In this document: piece by piece, positions 43,466 through 52,617 of the stretch
Layout of the letters: each line of letters begins with the position of its first letter
Position numbering within the stretch: position 1 is the stretch's first letter
Source: Polaribacter sp. Q13
GTDB taxonomy: Bacteria; Bacteroidota; Bacteroidia; Flavobacteriales; Flavobacteriaceae
NCBI RefSeq assembly: GCF_016858305.2
Contig: NZ_CP074436.1
Location: 640,001-704,000 of the forward strand
Length of the DNA stretch: 64,000 nucleotides
Direction of reading: 5' to 3'
Program-made: the position numbers and the translations under genes
The notes under the pieces: generated by a model
Seen by the model: only the letters and a program-made list of their open reading frames with translations
Databases searched by the model: none
What the model was told of the DNA's origin: nothing

Positions 43466-44581
43466 TTAGTAACTTTTTCTAAATTTCTTTTCTACCGAAT
43501 AATTAATTAAGTTCATGAAATTTTCATGAACTCCCAATGTATTTTCTAATTTTAACTGCTGAATAAGTTTTAAAATTTGGTCAGTTTTAAATTGTAAATC
43601 CGGAATAGAAATATAATTTTCAAAAATATCTCCTATGGTTTTGTAATACAGTGTTTCAAAAGAATTTAAGTTTTTAGGTTTTTCTGTAACATATTCATAA
43701 GAATTTACTTCAAAAGACTCTAAAACATCGCCTACATATTCTTTATGTAATATCTGTGTTGGGTTTACAATATTCAATTCTTTTATCTGCGGATTTAAAA
43801 AAGCATATAAAATAACTTTCGAAACAAAATCTACAGGTACAATATTTAAACCACTTTTTTTGTCAATCCAAATCCTAAAAGCTTCTTTAGATTTGGAGGC
43901 ATACTTTGCTAAAAAGATAGCCCAAGAATAGAAAACATCATATTTAGGCGTTTCATAAAAGGGTTTATCAATTAAACGACCACAAATAATACTTGGTCTT
44001 AAAATCTGAGAAGCTATATTTTTAGATGCACACATTTCCTTTACAAAACGTTCGCTTTCATATTTAGATTGTTCATACGGATTTCTAAAATCGGTCACCG
44101 TATAGTTTTCAATTGCATCGTTTACTTTTTCATTCTGGATACCAAAAGAATAGGCAGTACTGATGTATAAAAAACGGGTTACACGCTCTGGTAACTGCTC
44201 TAAAAGTTGTTTAGTTACCAAGTAATTTTGAGAATGTACTGTCTTTTTAGAATCACTTGTGCTAGATAAGTTTGTAGAACCAGCACAATGTATCACCGTA
44301 TCAAAATTATAGTTTTCTAAAACTTCTTTACTAATGGTTCCTAAATCATGAGGAATTATAGTGATTTTTTCTAGACAAGCTTCAAGCGTAAAATCATTTA
44401 AAAACGCAGGGCGAGAGGCATCTTGTAAAACAGCCAACAAACGTTGTTCTGCTGTTTTGTCATTAGCTCTAATTATAACAAAAAGATGATTTACCGTTTT
44501 TTCTACAATGGCTTTATGCAGCCATTCAAAAAGAATATGACTCCCAACAATTCCGGTTCCTCCAGTTAATAAACAATTCAT
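43466..44581 (-). CDS. Extended SDR / thioester-reductase-like NAD-binding protein
   Basis: A 371-residue NAD-dependent protein with the Rossmann loop GGTGIVGS (7-14) and the SDR catalytic motif region YISTAYSFG and NPYEQSKYESE. It resembles the NAD_binding_4 (male sterility/thioester reductase) family, which reduces fatty-acyl or peptidyl thioesters. No carrier or adenylation domain is fused. It is just upstream of the DUF457 gene and may share its transcript. The substrate is unknown. Confidence 0.8.
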   Translation of the reverse strand: MNCLLTGGTGIVGSHILFEWLHKAIVEKTVNHLFVIIRANDKTAEQRLLAVLQDASRPAFLNDFTLEACLEKITIIPHDLGTISKEVLENYNFDTVIHCAGSTNLSSTSDSKKTVHSQNYLVTKQLLEQLPERVTRFLYISTAYSFGIQNEKVNDAIENYTVTDFRNPYEQSKYESERFVKEMCASKNIASQILRPSIICGRLIDKPFYETPKYDVFYSWAIFLAKYASKSKEAFRIWIDKKSGLNIVPVDFVSKVILYAFLNPQIKELNIVNPTQILHKEYVGDVLESFEVNSYEYVTEKPKNLNSFETLYYKTIGDIFENYISIPDLQFKTDQILKLIQQLKLENTLGVHENFMNLINYSVEKKFRKSY

Positions 44582-44653
44582 ATTTTTTTGATGAAATTTT
44601 AATAGATGATTAAATAAAAAATAGTTGTCTTAAAATAAATATAGACAACTATT

Positions 44654-44718
44654 TGTCCGCTTTAGCGAAGTTAGAACTTAAATTGACTATAAAGTTCTGG
44701 ACTGCGCTCGAACGGACA
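44654..44718. repeat. Palindrome-ended intergenic element (TGTCCG...CGGACA)
   Basis: TGTCCG (44654-44659) and CGGACA (44713-44718) bound 65 bases that also contain GTTAGAAC and GACTGCGCTCGAAC. The word GAcTGCGCTCGAAC is familiar from Bacteroidota intergenic repeats (recollection). It lies between gcvT and the NAD-binding gene. Confidence 0.5.
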
Positions 44719-44749
44719 TATATTCTTATAGTAGAATTCTAAAATGCTT

Positions 44750-45835
44750 TTATCCTTTGTAAAAAGGTAATTTTACAATCGTTGCAGGTATCGCTTTTTT
44801 ACGAACCTGTATATGAATTTGTGATCCTGCTTTCGACAAAATTCTTGGTACATATCCCATTCCAATTCCTTTATTTAAACAAGGACTCATGGTACCAGAT
44901 GTAACTACTCCAATTACGTTTCCGTTTCCGTCTACAATATCGTAACCATGTCTAGGAATACCTCTTTCATTAAATTCAAAAGCAACCAATTTTCTTTCTG
45001 GTTTGTGTTCTTTTTCTTTAGCTAAAGCTTCTGCGTTTACAAAGTCTTTTGTGAATTTAGTAATCCAGCTTAAACCTGCTTCAATAGGCGATGTGGTGTC
45101 GTCAATATCATTTCCATACAAACAATACCCCATTTCTAAACGCAAAGTATCTCTTGCCGCTAAACCAATTGGCTTAATTCCGAAATCTGCTCCAGCTTCA
45201 AAAACTTTATTCCAAATTTGTTCCGCTTCTTCATTTTTACAGTAAATTTCAAATCCGCCCGAACCGGTATATCCCGTTGCAGAAATAATTACATTCTCTA
45301 TACCTGCAAAATCGCCTACTTTAAATTTATAAAAAGGAATAGCAGCTAAATCTAAAGAAGTTAAAGATTGCATAGCTTCTACAGCTTTAGGTCCTTGAAT
45401 GGCAAGCAAAGAATAACCTTCAGATAAGTTTTTTAAATCCGCATTAAATTCCTCATTATATTTAGAAATCCAATTCCAATCCTTTTCAATATTAGAAGCA
45501 TTTACAACTAATAAATATTGGTTTTCTTTAATTTTATAACAAATTAAATCATCTACAATTCCGTTTTCTTCATTAGGGAAACAGCTGTATTGCGCATCAC
45601 CAATTGCTAGTTTAGAAGCATCATTAGAAGTAACTTTTTGTATTAAAGCCAAAGCATTTTCACCTTCAACCAAAAATTCACCCATGTGGCTCACATCAAA
45701 AACACCAACAGAATTTCTAACTGTTAAATGTTCTGCCGTAACTCCTTCATATTGTACAGGCATGTTGTAACCAGCAAAAGGAACCATTTTAGCACCTAAA
45801 GCAACGTGAATATTATTTAACGCAATATTTTTCAT
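44750..45835 (-). CDS. gcvT: Aminomethyltransferase (glycine cleavage T protein)
   Basis: Transfers the aminomethyl carbon of glycine from H protein to tetrahydrofolate. The 361-residue protein shows [22 protein letters not shown], the DDLICYKI folate strand, [17 protein letters not shown] and the final [17 protein letters not shown]. Other gcv genes are not in the window, so glycine cleavage genes are dispersed. Divergent from the VF530 gene. Confidence 0.95.
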   Translation of the reverse strand: MKNIALNNIHVALGAKMVPFAGYNMPVQYEGVTAEHLTVRNSVGVFDVSHMGEFLVEGENALALIQKVTSNDASKLAIGDAQYSCFPNEENGIVDDLICYKIKENQYLLVVNASNIEKDWNWISKYNEEFNADLKNLSEGYSLLAIQGPKAVEAMQSLTSLDLAAIPFYKFKVGDFAGIENVIISATGYTGSGGFEIYCKNEEAEQIWNKVFEAGADFGIKPIGLAARDTLRLEMGYCLYGNDIDDTTSPIEAGLSWITKFTKDFVNAEALAKEKEHKPERKLVAFEFNERGIPRHGYDIVDGNGNVIGVVTSGTMSPCLNKGIGMGYVPRILSKAGSQIHIQVRKKAIPATIVKLPFYKG

Positions 45836-45909
45836 GTATAGATTTCTTATAATTTCAGCTAAATTATTGAAAAATCAGGAATAAACAATTGCTAATAATT
45901 GTTATTATT

Positions 45910-45942
45910 TTTGAACTAAAAAAAATAATAGCATTACATTTG
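45910..45942 (+). promoter_or_regulatory. Promoter of the VF530-like gene
   Basis: TTTG (45910-45913), 21 bases, TACATTTG (45935-45942): a near-perfect Bacteroidota promoter; the start lies about 20 bases before the ATG at 45970. Confidence 0.65.
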
Positions 45943-45969
45943 ATTTTATTCTAATTTTTTTGAGAAATA

Positions 45970-46191
45970 ATGAGCACAGAACAACCAAATAATCCGTTAC
46001 ACGGTATAAAATTAGCCACCATGTTAGAACAATTGTTTAAAGAATATGGTTGGGAAGAATTAGGTGATACCTTAAATATAAATGCCTTTAAAAACAATCC
46101 TACCTATAAATCGAGTTTAAAATTTTTAAGAACAACACCTTGGGCAAGAGAAAAAGTAGAGCAGTTTTATTTAAAAAATATGATTGATTAA
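45970..46191 (+). CDS. VF530-family DNA-binding-type small protein
   Basis: A 73-residue protein of the VF530/DUF2132 family: [24 protein letters not shown], then [32 protein letters not shown]. The fold is a small helical bundle proposed to bind DNA; the role is unknown. Its upstream promoter is strong, and a palindromic element (46200-46300) starts eight bases after its stop. Confidence 0.9.
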   Translation: MSTEQPNNPLHGIKLATMLEQLFKEYGWEELGDTLNINAFKNNPTYKSSLKFLRTTPWAREKVEQFYLKNMID

Positions 46192-46199
46192 TTTTTTTT

Positions 46200-46300
46200 G
46201 AAGCTATTTCCTGCTTTCCGCACTCGCTTTTTTTATTCAGAAAAAGAATAAAAAAGAGCTCAAACAATTGCTGCAATCAGGGCTAACCTTGTTTGCTAAA
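46200..46300 (+). repeat. Intergenic stem-loop element, copy A
   Basis: Begins GAAGCTATTTCCTGCTTTC and ends CTTGTTTGCTA. An inner stem pairs GCTTTTTTTATTC with GAATAAAAAAGAGC around a loop. It is homologous to the minus-strand copy B at 54399-54493. Both copies follow a stop codon in the direction of the upstream gene. Confidence 0.8.
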
Positions 46301-46425
46301 TTTTAGTGTTTATTTAATTACTTTAAACCTCAATAAAGTAGTAAATATAAGTGTTTTTACACAGTTTGTTATTTTAACCTTTTGGGAGAAACCTCATAAA
46401 GATGCTCCGTTTTGCGGTTTCACTG

Positions 46426-46493
46426 TTATTAGATTTCTCATTAGTTTATCTAGAGCGAAGTCGAAAGGCTGAAAAGCTCATTTCAAAATGACA
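46426..46493 (+). repeat. 68-bp direct repeat, copy 1
   Basis: Reads TTATTAGATTTCTCATTAG through AAGCTCATTTCAAAATGACA, identical to 46620-46687 except at two positions (GGCTG versus GGCAA). Copy 1 lacks the left half of the element carried by copy 2. Confidence 0.85.
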
Positions 46494-46580
46494 GGAGTTA
46501 GAAAATAAAGGATAAACAAGTTATAAAAATTTAAATTTGACTAATTAGTTTTATTCTAAGTATTACTTGGAGATTCAAAA

Positions 46581-46687
46581 TGTCATTCCGAATGAGGTAC
46601 GAAGAGGAATCTAGAAGCATTATTAGATTTCTCATTAGTTTATCTAGAGCGAAGTCGAAAGGCAAAAAAGCTCATTTCAAAATGACA
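46581..46687 (+). repeat. Inverted-end element containing the 68-bp repeat, copy 2
   Basis: TGTCATTCCGAATGAG (46581-46596) is an imperfect reverse complement of CTCATTTCAAAATGACA (46671-46687), giving terminal inverted repeats of about 16 bases. The second copy of the 68-bp repeat forms its right part. No transposase is present, so this is MITE- or REP-like. Confidence 0.75.
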
Positions 46688-46728
46688 AGGGAAGAACAAA
46701 AGTAGAGATAGAGAATAAAGGAGATAAC

Positions 46729-47412
46729 TTAACCTTTCAATAATTCTATTAGTTTTTCTGTTCCTACGCTAGCAATTTCCTTAATAATGGTTAAATTATT
46801 AAACCGACCTTTAGAAACTGCTGGTTTTGGATCTATAAAATAAATTGGGGTATTCGATTTTACATAATCTACTAAACCCGCCGCCGGATATACTTGCATA
46901 GAAGTACCAATAATTACCAAAATATCTGCTTTTTTAGTGATTTCTATGGCTATATCTAGCATCGGTACCATTTCTCCGAACCAAACAATATGAGGCCTTA
47001 ATTGGCTTTTTTTAGGACATAAATCACCTAAGTTTAAATCTTTTTTCCAGTCTAAAACAATCTTTTCGTCAGTAGAACTTCTCACTTTTAAAAGTTCACC
47101 ATGTAAATGTGTTACGTTTTTACTGCCTGCACGCTCGTGTAAATCATCTACATTTTGAGTAATAATTTCAACATTAAAATCTTTTTCTAGTTCAACTAAA
47201 TTTAAATGACCTTTATTTGGCGCAACCTTTAACAACTGTTTTCTTCTCTCGTTGTAAAAGTTTAAAACCAATTTAGGATTTGCAGCAAAACCTTCTGGAG
47301 ATGCTACTTCCATAACATTATGACCTTCCCATAAACCATCGGCATCCCTAAATGTTTGTATGCCACTTTCTGCAGAAATTCCTGCTCCAGTTAAAACAAC
47401 TAAATTCTTCAT
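46729..47412 (-). CDS. cobB: Sir2-type NAD-dependent deacylase (CobB/Sirt5-like)
   Basis: Removes acyl groups from protein lysines with NAD+. The 227-residue protein has GAGISAESGIQTFR (9-22), ITQNVDDLH, and HLHGE with His104. Tyr53 and Arg56 (NFYNERR) match the residues that give Sirt5-type desuccinylase/demalonylase preference. The zinc-binding cysteines are mostly gone: only Cys132 remains (LCPKKSQLRP). This seems typical of Bacteroidota CobB as I recall it. It is divergent from trmH. Confidence 0.92.
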   Translation of the reverse strand: MKNLVVLTGAGISAESGIQTFRDADGLWEGHNVMEVASPEGFAANPKLVLNFYNERRKQLLKVAPNKGHLNLVELEKDFNVEIITQNVDDLHERAGSKNVTHLHGELLKVRSSTDEKIVLDWKKDLNLGDLCPKKSQLRPHIVWFGEMVPMLDIAIEITKKADILVIIGTSMQVYPAAGLVDYVKSNTPIYFIDPKPAVSKGRFNNLTIIKEIASVGTEKLIELLKG

Positions 47413-47483
47413 AACAATGTAGGTTTTTGTATTTTTATAAAATCTACAATGAAGATAAAAATAATAATTCTAAGTTTGTACTT

Positions 47484-48161
47484 ATGATTGATGAAAAACT
47501 ATTAAATTATTTTGAAACCTATTTAACGGATAAAAGGAAAAATCTTTTTAAGAAGGTTTTAGAAGATAGGACGCGTCATTTTACGGTAGTTTTAGAAGAT
47601 ATTTTTCAACCTCATAATGCAAGTGCGGTTGTTAGAACTGCAGATATTTTTGGAGTACAAGACGTACATGCAATAGAAAACAAATACACCAATAAAGTAT
47701 CTAGACATGTAGCAAAAGGTTCTCAGAAATGGATTACTTCTAAACGATATAAAAAAGACGGAGACAATACTAAAGTTTGTTTAGATCATTTGCGTGAACA
47801 AGGCTATCAAATTATAGCAACAACACCACATAATGATTCTTGTTTACTACAAGATTTTGATGTTACTAAAAAATCTGCATTTGTGTTTGGAGTGGAGGCA
47901 GAGGGCGTTTCCGACTATGTAAAAGAACAAGCAGACGGATTTTTAAAAATACCAATGGTTGGTTTTACAGAAAGTTTAAATATTTCTGTTGCTGCAGCTA
48001 TTATTTTACAAGACGTAACCACAAAATTGAGAAATTCTTCTGTTGATTGGCAATTATCTAAAGAAGAAAAGGACGTTTTGTATTTTAATTGGGTTCGAAA
48101 AACCATTAAAAATGTAGATAAAATTGAAAGATATTATTTAGAAAAATTAAAAACTGAATAA
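47484..48161 (+). CDS. trmH: SpoU/TrmH-family tRNA (guanosine-2'-O-)-methyltransferase
   Basis: Methylates the 2'-OH of a guanosine in tRNA, probably G18. From ATG 47484 the protein has 225 residues. DRTRHFTVVLEDIFQPHNASAVVRTADIFG opens the SPOUT fold, EAEGVSDYVKEQAD and IPMVGFTESLNISVAAAI form the knotted SAM site. An upstream in-frame ATG gives 19 extra residues unlike the family, so 47484 is preferred; a TAAGTTTG box lies five bases before it. rRNA methylation is the alternative. Confidence 0.9.
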   Translation: MIDEKLLNYFETYLTDKRKNLFKKVLEDRTRHFTVVLEDIFQPHNASAVVRTADIFGVQDVHAIENKYTNKVSRHVAKGSQKWITSKRYKKDGDNTKVCLDHLREQGYQIIATTPHNDSCLLQDFDVTKKSAFVFGVEAEGVSDYVKEQADGFLKIPMVGFTESLNISVAAAIILQDVTTKLRNSSVDWQLSKEEKDVLYFNWVRKTIKNVDKIERYYLEKLKTE

Positions 48162-48162
48162 A

Positions 48163-48202
48163 AAAGATGCCATTCCTACTATAATAGAAATGACATCTTT
48201 TA
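48163..48202 (+). terminator. Terminator after trmH
   Basis: AAAAGATGCCATT (48163-48175) pairs with AATGACATCTTTT (48190-48202) with one mismatch, followed by Ts. Confidence 0.8.
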
Positions 48203-48248
48203 ATAAATATAGATATTTATTATCAATTTATAGATATTAAAAATAAGT

Positions 48249-48617
48249 TTACTCCACAATAACCTGCTCAATGGTAGCAGAAGAGTCGCAACGTTTTACC
48301 AATAAACTTACTTTTTCTAAGTCTTTTTTACCTGTGATATAATATTCTGCACAGGGTTTTTGTCTTGGTTTGCTTTTTCCAAAATCAACATCACCAGTAT
48401 ATAAAATGGTATTTATTTTTAAAGTATCAATATTAAATTTATGCATGGCATTTTTAGCATCATCAGAAAATAAACGCTCTTTAATTCTGATAGATTTTAA
48501 TGTTCTTGCATCCATTCCATAATCAAATGTAGCTTGTTTCTTTTGCCAGAAAAAATATACAGCAACACAACCTAACGATAAACCTACTAAATAATAACCT
48601 ATTCTTTTAATGAGCAT
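48249..48617 (-). CDS. DUF4258-like small membrane-anchored protein
   Basis: A 122-residue protein with one N-terminal helix (about 8-24) followed by a short domain resembling DUF4258 proteins of flavobacteria: ARTLKSIRIKERLFSDDAKNAMHKFNIDTL, TGDVDFGKSKPRQKPCAEYYI and LVKRCDSSATIEQV. Two conserved Cys (CAEYY, RCDS) may form a disulfide outside the membrane. Function unknown. It lies between trmH and the T9SS cargo gene. Confidence 0.7.
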   Translation of the reverse strand: MLIKRIGYYLVGLSLGCVAVYFFWQKKQATFDYGMDARTLKSIRIKERLFSDDAKNAMHKFNIDTLKINTILYTGDVDFGKSKPRQKPCAEYYITGKKDLEKVSLLVKRCDSSATIEQVIVE

Positions 48618-48672
48618 TGTAAAATTTTGAAATGCAAATTTAAGTTTTTAAATCAGATTTAAGCAAAATAAC

Positions 48673-51600
48673 TTATTTTCTTATTAAAGAAAGGTGCGAT
48701 CTAAAAATAGCAGGATTTCCATCTTCGTTTGTATATTTTAGTACATACCAATAATCTGTACTAGGCATTTTTTTACCATTATTATTTTCACCGTTCCATC
48801 CGCCACTTAAACCATTTTTTGGTTTTATCGTTTTTATATGAATACCAAATCGATCAAAAATATCTATTGTCGCGGAAGCATCAGCTTGTAAATCTGTTAT
48901 ATTCCAATTTCCTTTTGTAGGATTAAAATAACTTGGATTATTTAAGGCAGTAAACTCAATTATAACATCATTACAAAAACTTGGGTCGTTTTTTACAGTA
49001 ACTATATGTGTTCCTGGGCTAATATCACTAAATGTATTATCCGTTTGATATTCTCCGTTATCTAAAGAGTATGTATAATTACCGATACCTTGTTCAATAA
49101 TAGTATTGATTTCTATAGCATAAAAGGCAGAAAAATTACTAGACAATACGTTAACTTCAAATTCTGGAGTCGTCGCTTTTTCTACAATCACTTCTGTTGG
49201 GTTGTAATCGCAATCAGTATTGCTAATAGGGCTTATTTTTGTAGCCTCAACTGTGTAGGTTCCTGTTTCTGTAATGTTCCAGTTGGCAGTAGATACCGAG
49301 TTTAGTAAGGTGCCTTCTAAATACCATTTTATATCGTATACATTTGGGTCTAGAGCAGTTTCTAATATCGATTCCTTGATGATATTTCCATCGTCATCAA
49401 CACAAATTGTACCTCCATTTATATCTAAAGTTAATCCATTATAAATTGTTACTGTAAAACTGCCATCTGCATAACAATCAGGGTTCTCAGCAGGGTATGC
49501 ACGAACATAAATAGTGTAAGTTACGTCTTCTGTAGTTTCGTTTGTAATAGTATAATCAGAAGAATCTATAAGGTCTGTTCTATTTATATCTCTATAATAT
49601 TCTAATATAATATCTGGGTTTGTTATGGTAGTAAGTGAAAAAGACCCACATTGATCTATATTTGTTAATACTCCTAAATCTTCTAAATTAGGTTCTTCTG
49701 ATATCTGAACATAAAAAGAACTTATATTTTGGCAAGGTTCAAATCTAGAGTTATCACTTATGATGTAAATGGTTTGTGATTCAGTAATTATATCTCCTGC
49801 ATTTAGAGGTTCTGTTTTGTCTTCATTTTTATAGTAATTACCTGCTTTTGTTAATGAAGGTAAAGTATAAGATTCACAAGCTTTTATTACGTCATCAAAT
49901 TTATCTACAGCACTGCCTAATATACTTACTTTAAAACTTTTTTCATTGCTACAAGTTGCTATTTCTGGGTCTTCTTTATAAACATATATAGTTTGTTCTT
50001 CATTTTCAGTGAAATCTCCAGCAAATAATTCTGTTCCAGTTCCGTTTGGTCCACCTGTTTCTGTAAAATACCTTCCATTAAAACTTAGCACTGGTAACTC
50101 GAAAGGGCCACATTCTTGAATATCAGGGAAATCTGGTATTGTTGGAATAGGTTTAATTATTACATCAAAGCTTGTTTCTGCGTCGCAAAATTCGTTTGTA
50201 TTGTAAATATAAATTGTTTGTGAGCTGTTAATAACGTCGTTTTCAAATAGCTCATCACCTAAACCACCAGACATGGTATAATATTTTCCAATATTTAATG
50301 CAGGCAATTTAGGTAAATCATCCTCACACCTTACAATATTATCTAAAGTATCTATTGGTGGAAGTGGATTAATAGTGACAGAAATTTCATAACCAGTACA
50401 ATTTGGAGTGGTAGTTATTTCATCTGCATAATAATATATATTTTTTGATTCAGTAATTTCTGTTCCGGCTGGTATTATATTTTCTTCGTCAAATACATTT
50501 GTTTTATAATATTTTCCAATAGGTTTATTGGGTATGATATAGCTACCGCATTCTGTAACATCTTCAAATTCTTTAGGATCTATAATTGTAATAAATACTC
50601 TATTAGGTAAAAGTCCACCAGACGCACAACCCGTAACTTCGTTTTTATTATAAATAAATAGACGAATTGAAGATGTTATTAGGTCACCTGGTAGATATCT
50701 AGAACCAGAGCCTTTATATCCTGTATAATAAGCACCTCCGCTTGGTAATGGATCTAAGGTATAAGAATTACAAGTAATTATGTCTTTTATTGTATCTATA
50801 CCTGGTAATGGATGAATAATTAAGTCGAATTTCTTTTCAGTACAAGTCACTCCATTTAATTTAGAATAAAAATAAATAGTTGTGTTTTCTTCTGTTAAAA
50901 TTGTATCAGTTGGTATTAATTCTCCAGTTCCATTTGGGCCATTTACGTCTGTATAAAATTGACCAAATTTAGTAGCAGGAACTTTAAATTCTCCACAATA
51001 TTCTCGTTCTATATTATAATTTTCAGAAAACAATACTTCAAAACTAGTTTGATTGCGGCATTCTGAAGTAGTATCCTTGCTGTAAATATATATTGTGCTT
51101 TCAGTTGTAATATTATTTCCAGCTGCTAATTTTGTTCCGCCTCCTAAAGTTTCTGTATAATACTCTCCATTAGTTAGTACTGGTAATTCATATTCATTAC
51201 AAACATAAGCATCTGGTAATGTATCTACCTTTGGTTTGGGAGTGATTTCTACATTAAAGCTAACTACATCGAAACAGGTATTATCTTTACTTGCTAATCT
51301 TGCCCAAAGCGTAAATGTGCTATTTGTTACTGGGTAATTTGTTGGGTTTGGAATAGAAGGGGTATTATTATTAGCGGCGCTTAATGATTCAAAATAATTA
51401 AGAGTATAATTAGAAAGGCTTGCCCCGTTTAAGATTTGACTTTGTACATTATAAGGAATATTAATAGTAGTAACTTCTTCACAAAGTTTAATATCAACTG
51501 GTTTGGTTGCTGTAATTGTTGTAATTTCAATATTACTATTTAGCTGGCAACTAACATCAGATAAAGATGTAATTGTTAGTGAATAGGTGTCTGGACTATT

Positions 51601-52572
51601 CACTGTTAGTGTTGTTCCGTTTTCGCCAGAAAGGAGCACGTTATTTTTTTTCCATTCAAACTTAAATCCATCAGTTATAGGAAAACCAGAATCGATAACT
51701 ACATTTTCTCCGGAGCAGAGTGATTTATCAGCAATTAAATCTAAAGAATTATTAAAACTTCCTGTTTCTATAAACACTGCAGAATCAAGATCTGAGTTAC
51801 CATAATCTCCAATTACAAATTTTATTTGATATTTAGTATTAGGAATTACGGTTGCAGAGGCTTTTAGTTTTGTGGTAAAACCTCGCATATTTATCGAAGA
51901 ATTATCACTATTATCTCCATAATACGTGCTAAATAAATTAGCATTTTTTGAAGAGCATAAACCATTTAATAGTCCATCTCTTATGTTTTTTACAGAAACA
52001 CTTTCATTATCGGTAATAGTTGCAATGTTTGCACTAACACCTGTTTCTAAATTGGTTAGAATAATTGCGAAAATATCTCCGCTTTCACATTGATACTCGC
52101 TATATTCATTAGAAGCAAATATGTAATTGAAACTAAATTCTTTACCTACTGGGGTGAAATTAAACTCTAAAAAACCAACATCGGTTATGTCTTTTGTTCC
52201 ACCTTCATTATTACTATAAGTTTGTAAATTAGCATCTCCATTAGTAGAATTCTCGCTACTTAAATTTGTGTTAGTAAATGTACCTTCAGTCTGTTTTGCA
52301 ATACCAGATCTTATAATTATCCCTTCAGATATTGGAAAACTACCACCATTATTAGTAAATGAAGCAACAGATTGATTGGAAGAACTATTAAAACTAGATT
52401 TTGAGATACAAGAATTATCTATAAGTTGGTTAGCCAGTTCTTCTGCCGTTTTGGTATCATCTACACTTACTGTTTGAGAAAATAAAGAAGATGTAATTAT
52501 AAGTGCAGCAACAAAAACGATAGATTTTAAAAATCTATTTAGGTTACTTGTTTTAAATGTGAAATGTTTCAT
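48673..52572 (-). CDS. Large T9SS type-B sorted surface protein with choice-of-anchor L domain
   Basis: A 1299-residue secreted protein. The signal peptide (about 1-33) precedes a choice-of-anchor L domain (about 40-275: ITDVGFLEFNFTPVGKEF, FIFASNEYSEYQCESGDIF). Seven degenerate repeats of about 70-75 residues follow (about 445-975), each with an early Cys, G-x-YYT, and late I-Y-x-Y. The C-terminus (STDYWYVLKYTNEDG...FRSHLSLIRK) is the type-B gliding-associated CTD that directs secretion by T9SS. Surface attachment or cell contact is likely. It follows ald and lies near porX, the T9SS regulator. Confidence 0.88.
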   Translation of the reverse strand: MKHFTFKTSNLNRFLKSIVFVAALIITSSLFSQTVSVDDTKTAEELANQLIDNSCISKSSFNSSSNQSVASFTNNGGSFPISEGIIIRSGIAKQTEGTFTNTNLSSENSTNGDANLQTYSNNEGGTKDITDVGFLEFNFTPVGKEFSFNYIFASNEYSEYQCESGDIFAIILTNLETGVSANIATITDNESVSVKNIRDGLLNGLCSSKNANLFSTYYGDNSDNSSINMRGFTTKLKASATVIPNTKYQIKFVIGDYGNSDLDSAVFIETGSFNNSLDLIADKSLCSGENVVIDSGFPITDGFKFEWKKNNVLLSGENGTTLTVNSPDTYSLTITSLSDVSCQLNSNIEITTITATKPVDIKLCEEVTTINIPYNVQSQILNGASLSNYTLNYFESLSAANNNTPSIPNPTNYPVTNSTFTLWARLASKDNTCFDVVSFNVEITPKPKVDTLPDAYVCNEYELPVLTNGEYYTETLGGGTKLAAGNNITTESTIYIYSKDTTSECRNQTSFEVLFSENYNIEREYCGEFKVPATKFGQFYTDVNGPNGTGELIPTDTILTEENTTIYFYSKLNGVTCTEKKFDLIIHPLPGIDTIKDIITCNSYTLDPLPSGGAYYTGYKGSGSRYLPGDLITSSIRLFIYNKNEVTGCASGGLLPNRVFITIIDPKEFEDVTECGSYIIPNKPIGKYYKTNVFDEENIIPAGTEITESKNIYYYADEITTTPNCTGYEISVTINPLPPIDTLDNIVRCEDDLPKLPALNIGKYYTMSGGLGDELFENDVINSSQTIYIYNTNEFCDAETSFDVIIKPIPTIPDFPDIQECGPFELPVLSFNGRYFTETGGPNGTGTELFAGDFTENEEQTIYVYKEDPEIATCSNEKSFKVSILGSAVDKFDDVIKACESYTLPSLTKAGNYYKNEDKTEPLNAGDIITESQTIYIISDNSRFEPCQNISSFYVQISEEPNLEDLGVLTNIDQCGSFSLTTITNPDIILEYYRDINRTDLIDSSDYTITNETTEDVTYTIYVRAYPAENPDCYADGSFTVTIYNGLTLDINGGTICVDDDGNIIKESILETALDPNVYDIKWYLEGTLLNSVSTANWNITETGTYTVEATKISPISNTDCDYNPTEVIVEKATTPEFEVNVLSSNFSAFYAIEINTIIEQGIGNYTYSLDNGEYQTDNTFSDISPGTHIVTVKNDPSFCNDVIIEFTALNNPSYFNPTKGNWNITDLQADASATIDIFDRFGIHIKTIKPKNGLSGGWNGENNNGKKMPSTDYWYVLKYTNEDGNPAIFRSHLSLIRK

Positions 52573-52617
52573 ATAGAAAATATTTATAAGACAAAAATAT
52601 TGCTGTTAGAAAAGCTT

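Larger units (their letters stand above)
46192..46728. other. 537-bp repeat-rich intergenic stretch
   Basis: Contains the palindromic element at 46200-46300, two near-identical 68-base copies at 46426-46493 and 46620-46687, and the inverted-end element 46581-46687. The unannotated remainder is AT-rich with no gene. It lies between the VF530 gene and the end of the Sir2 deacylase gene. Confidence 0.75.
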
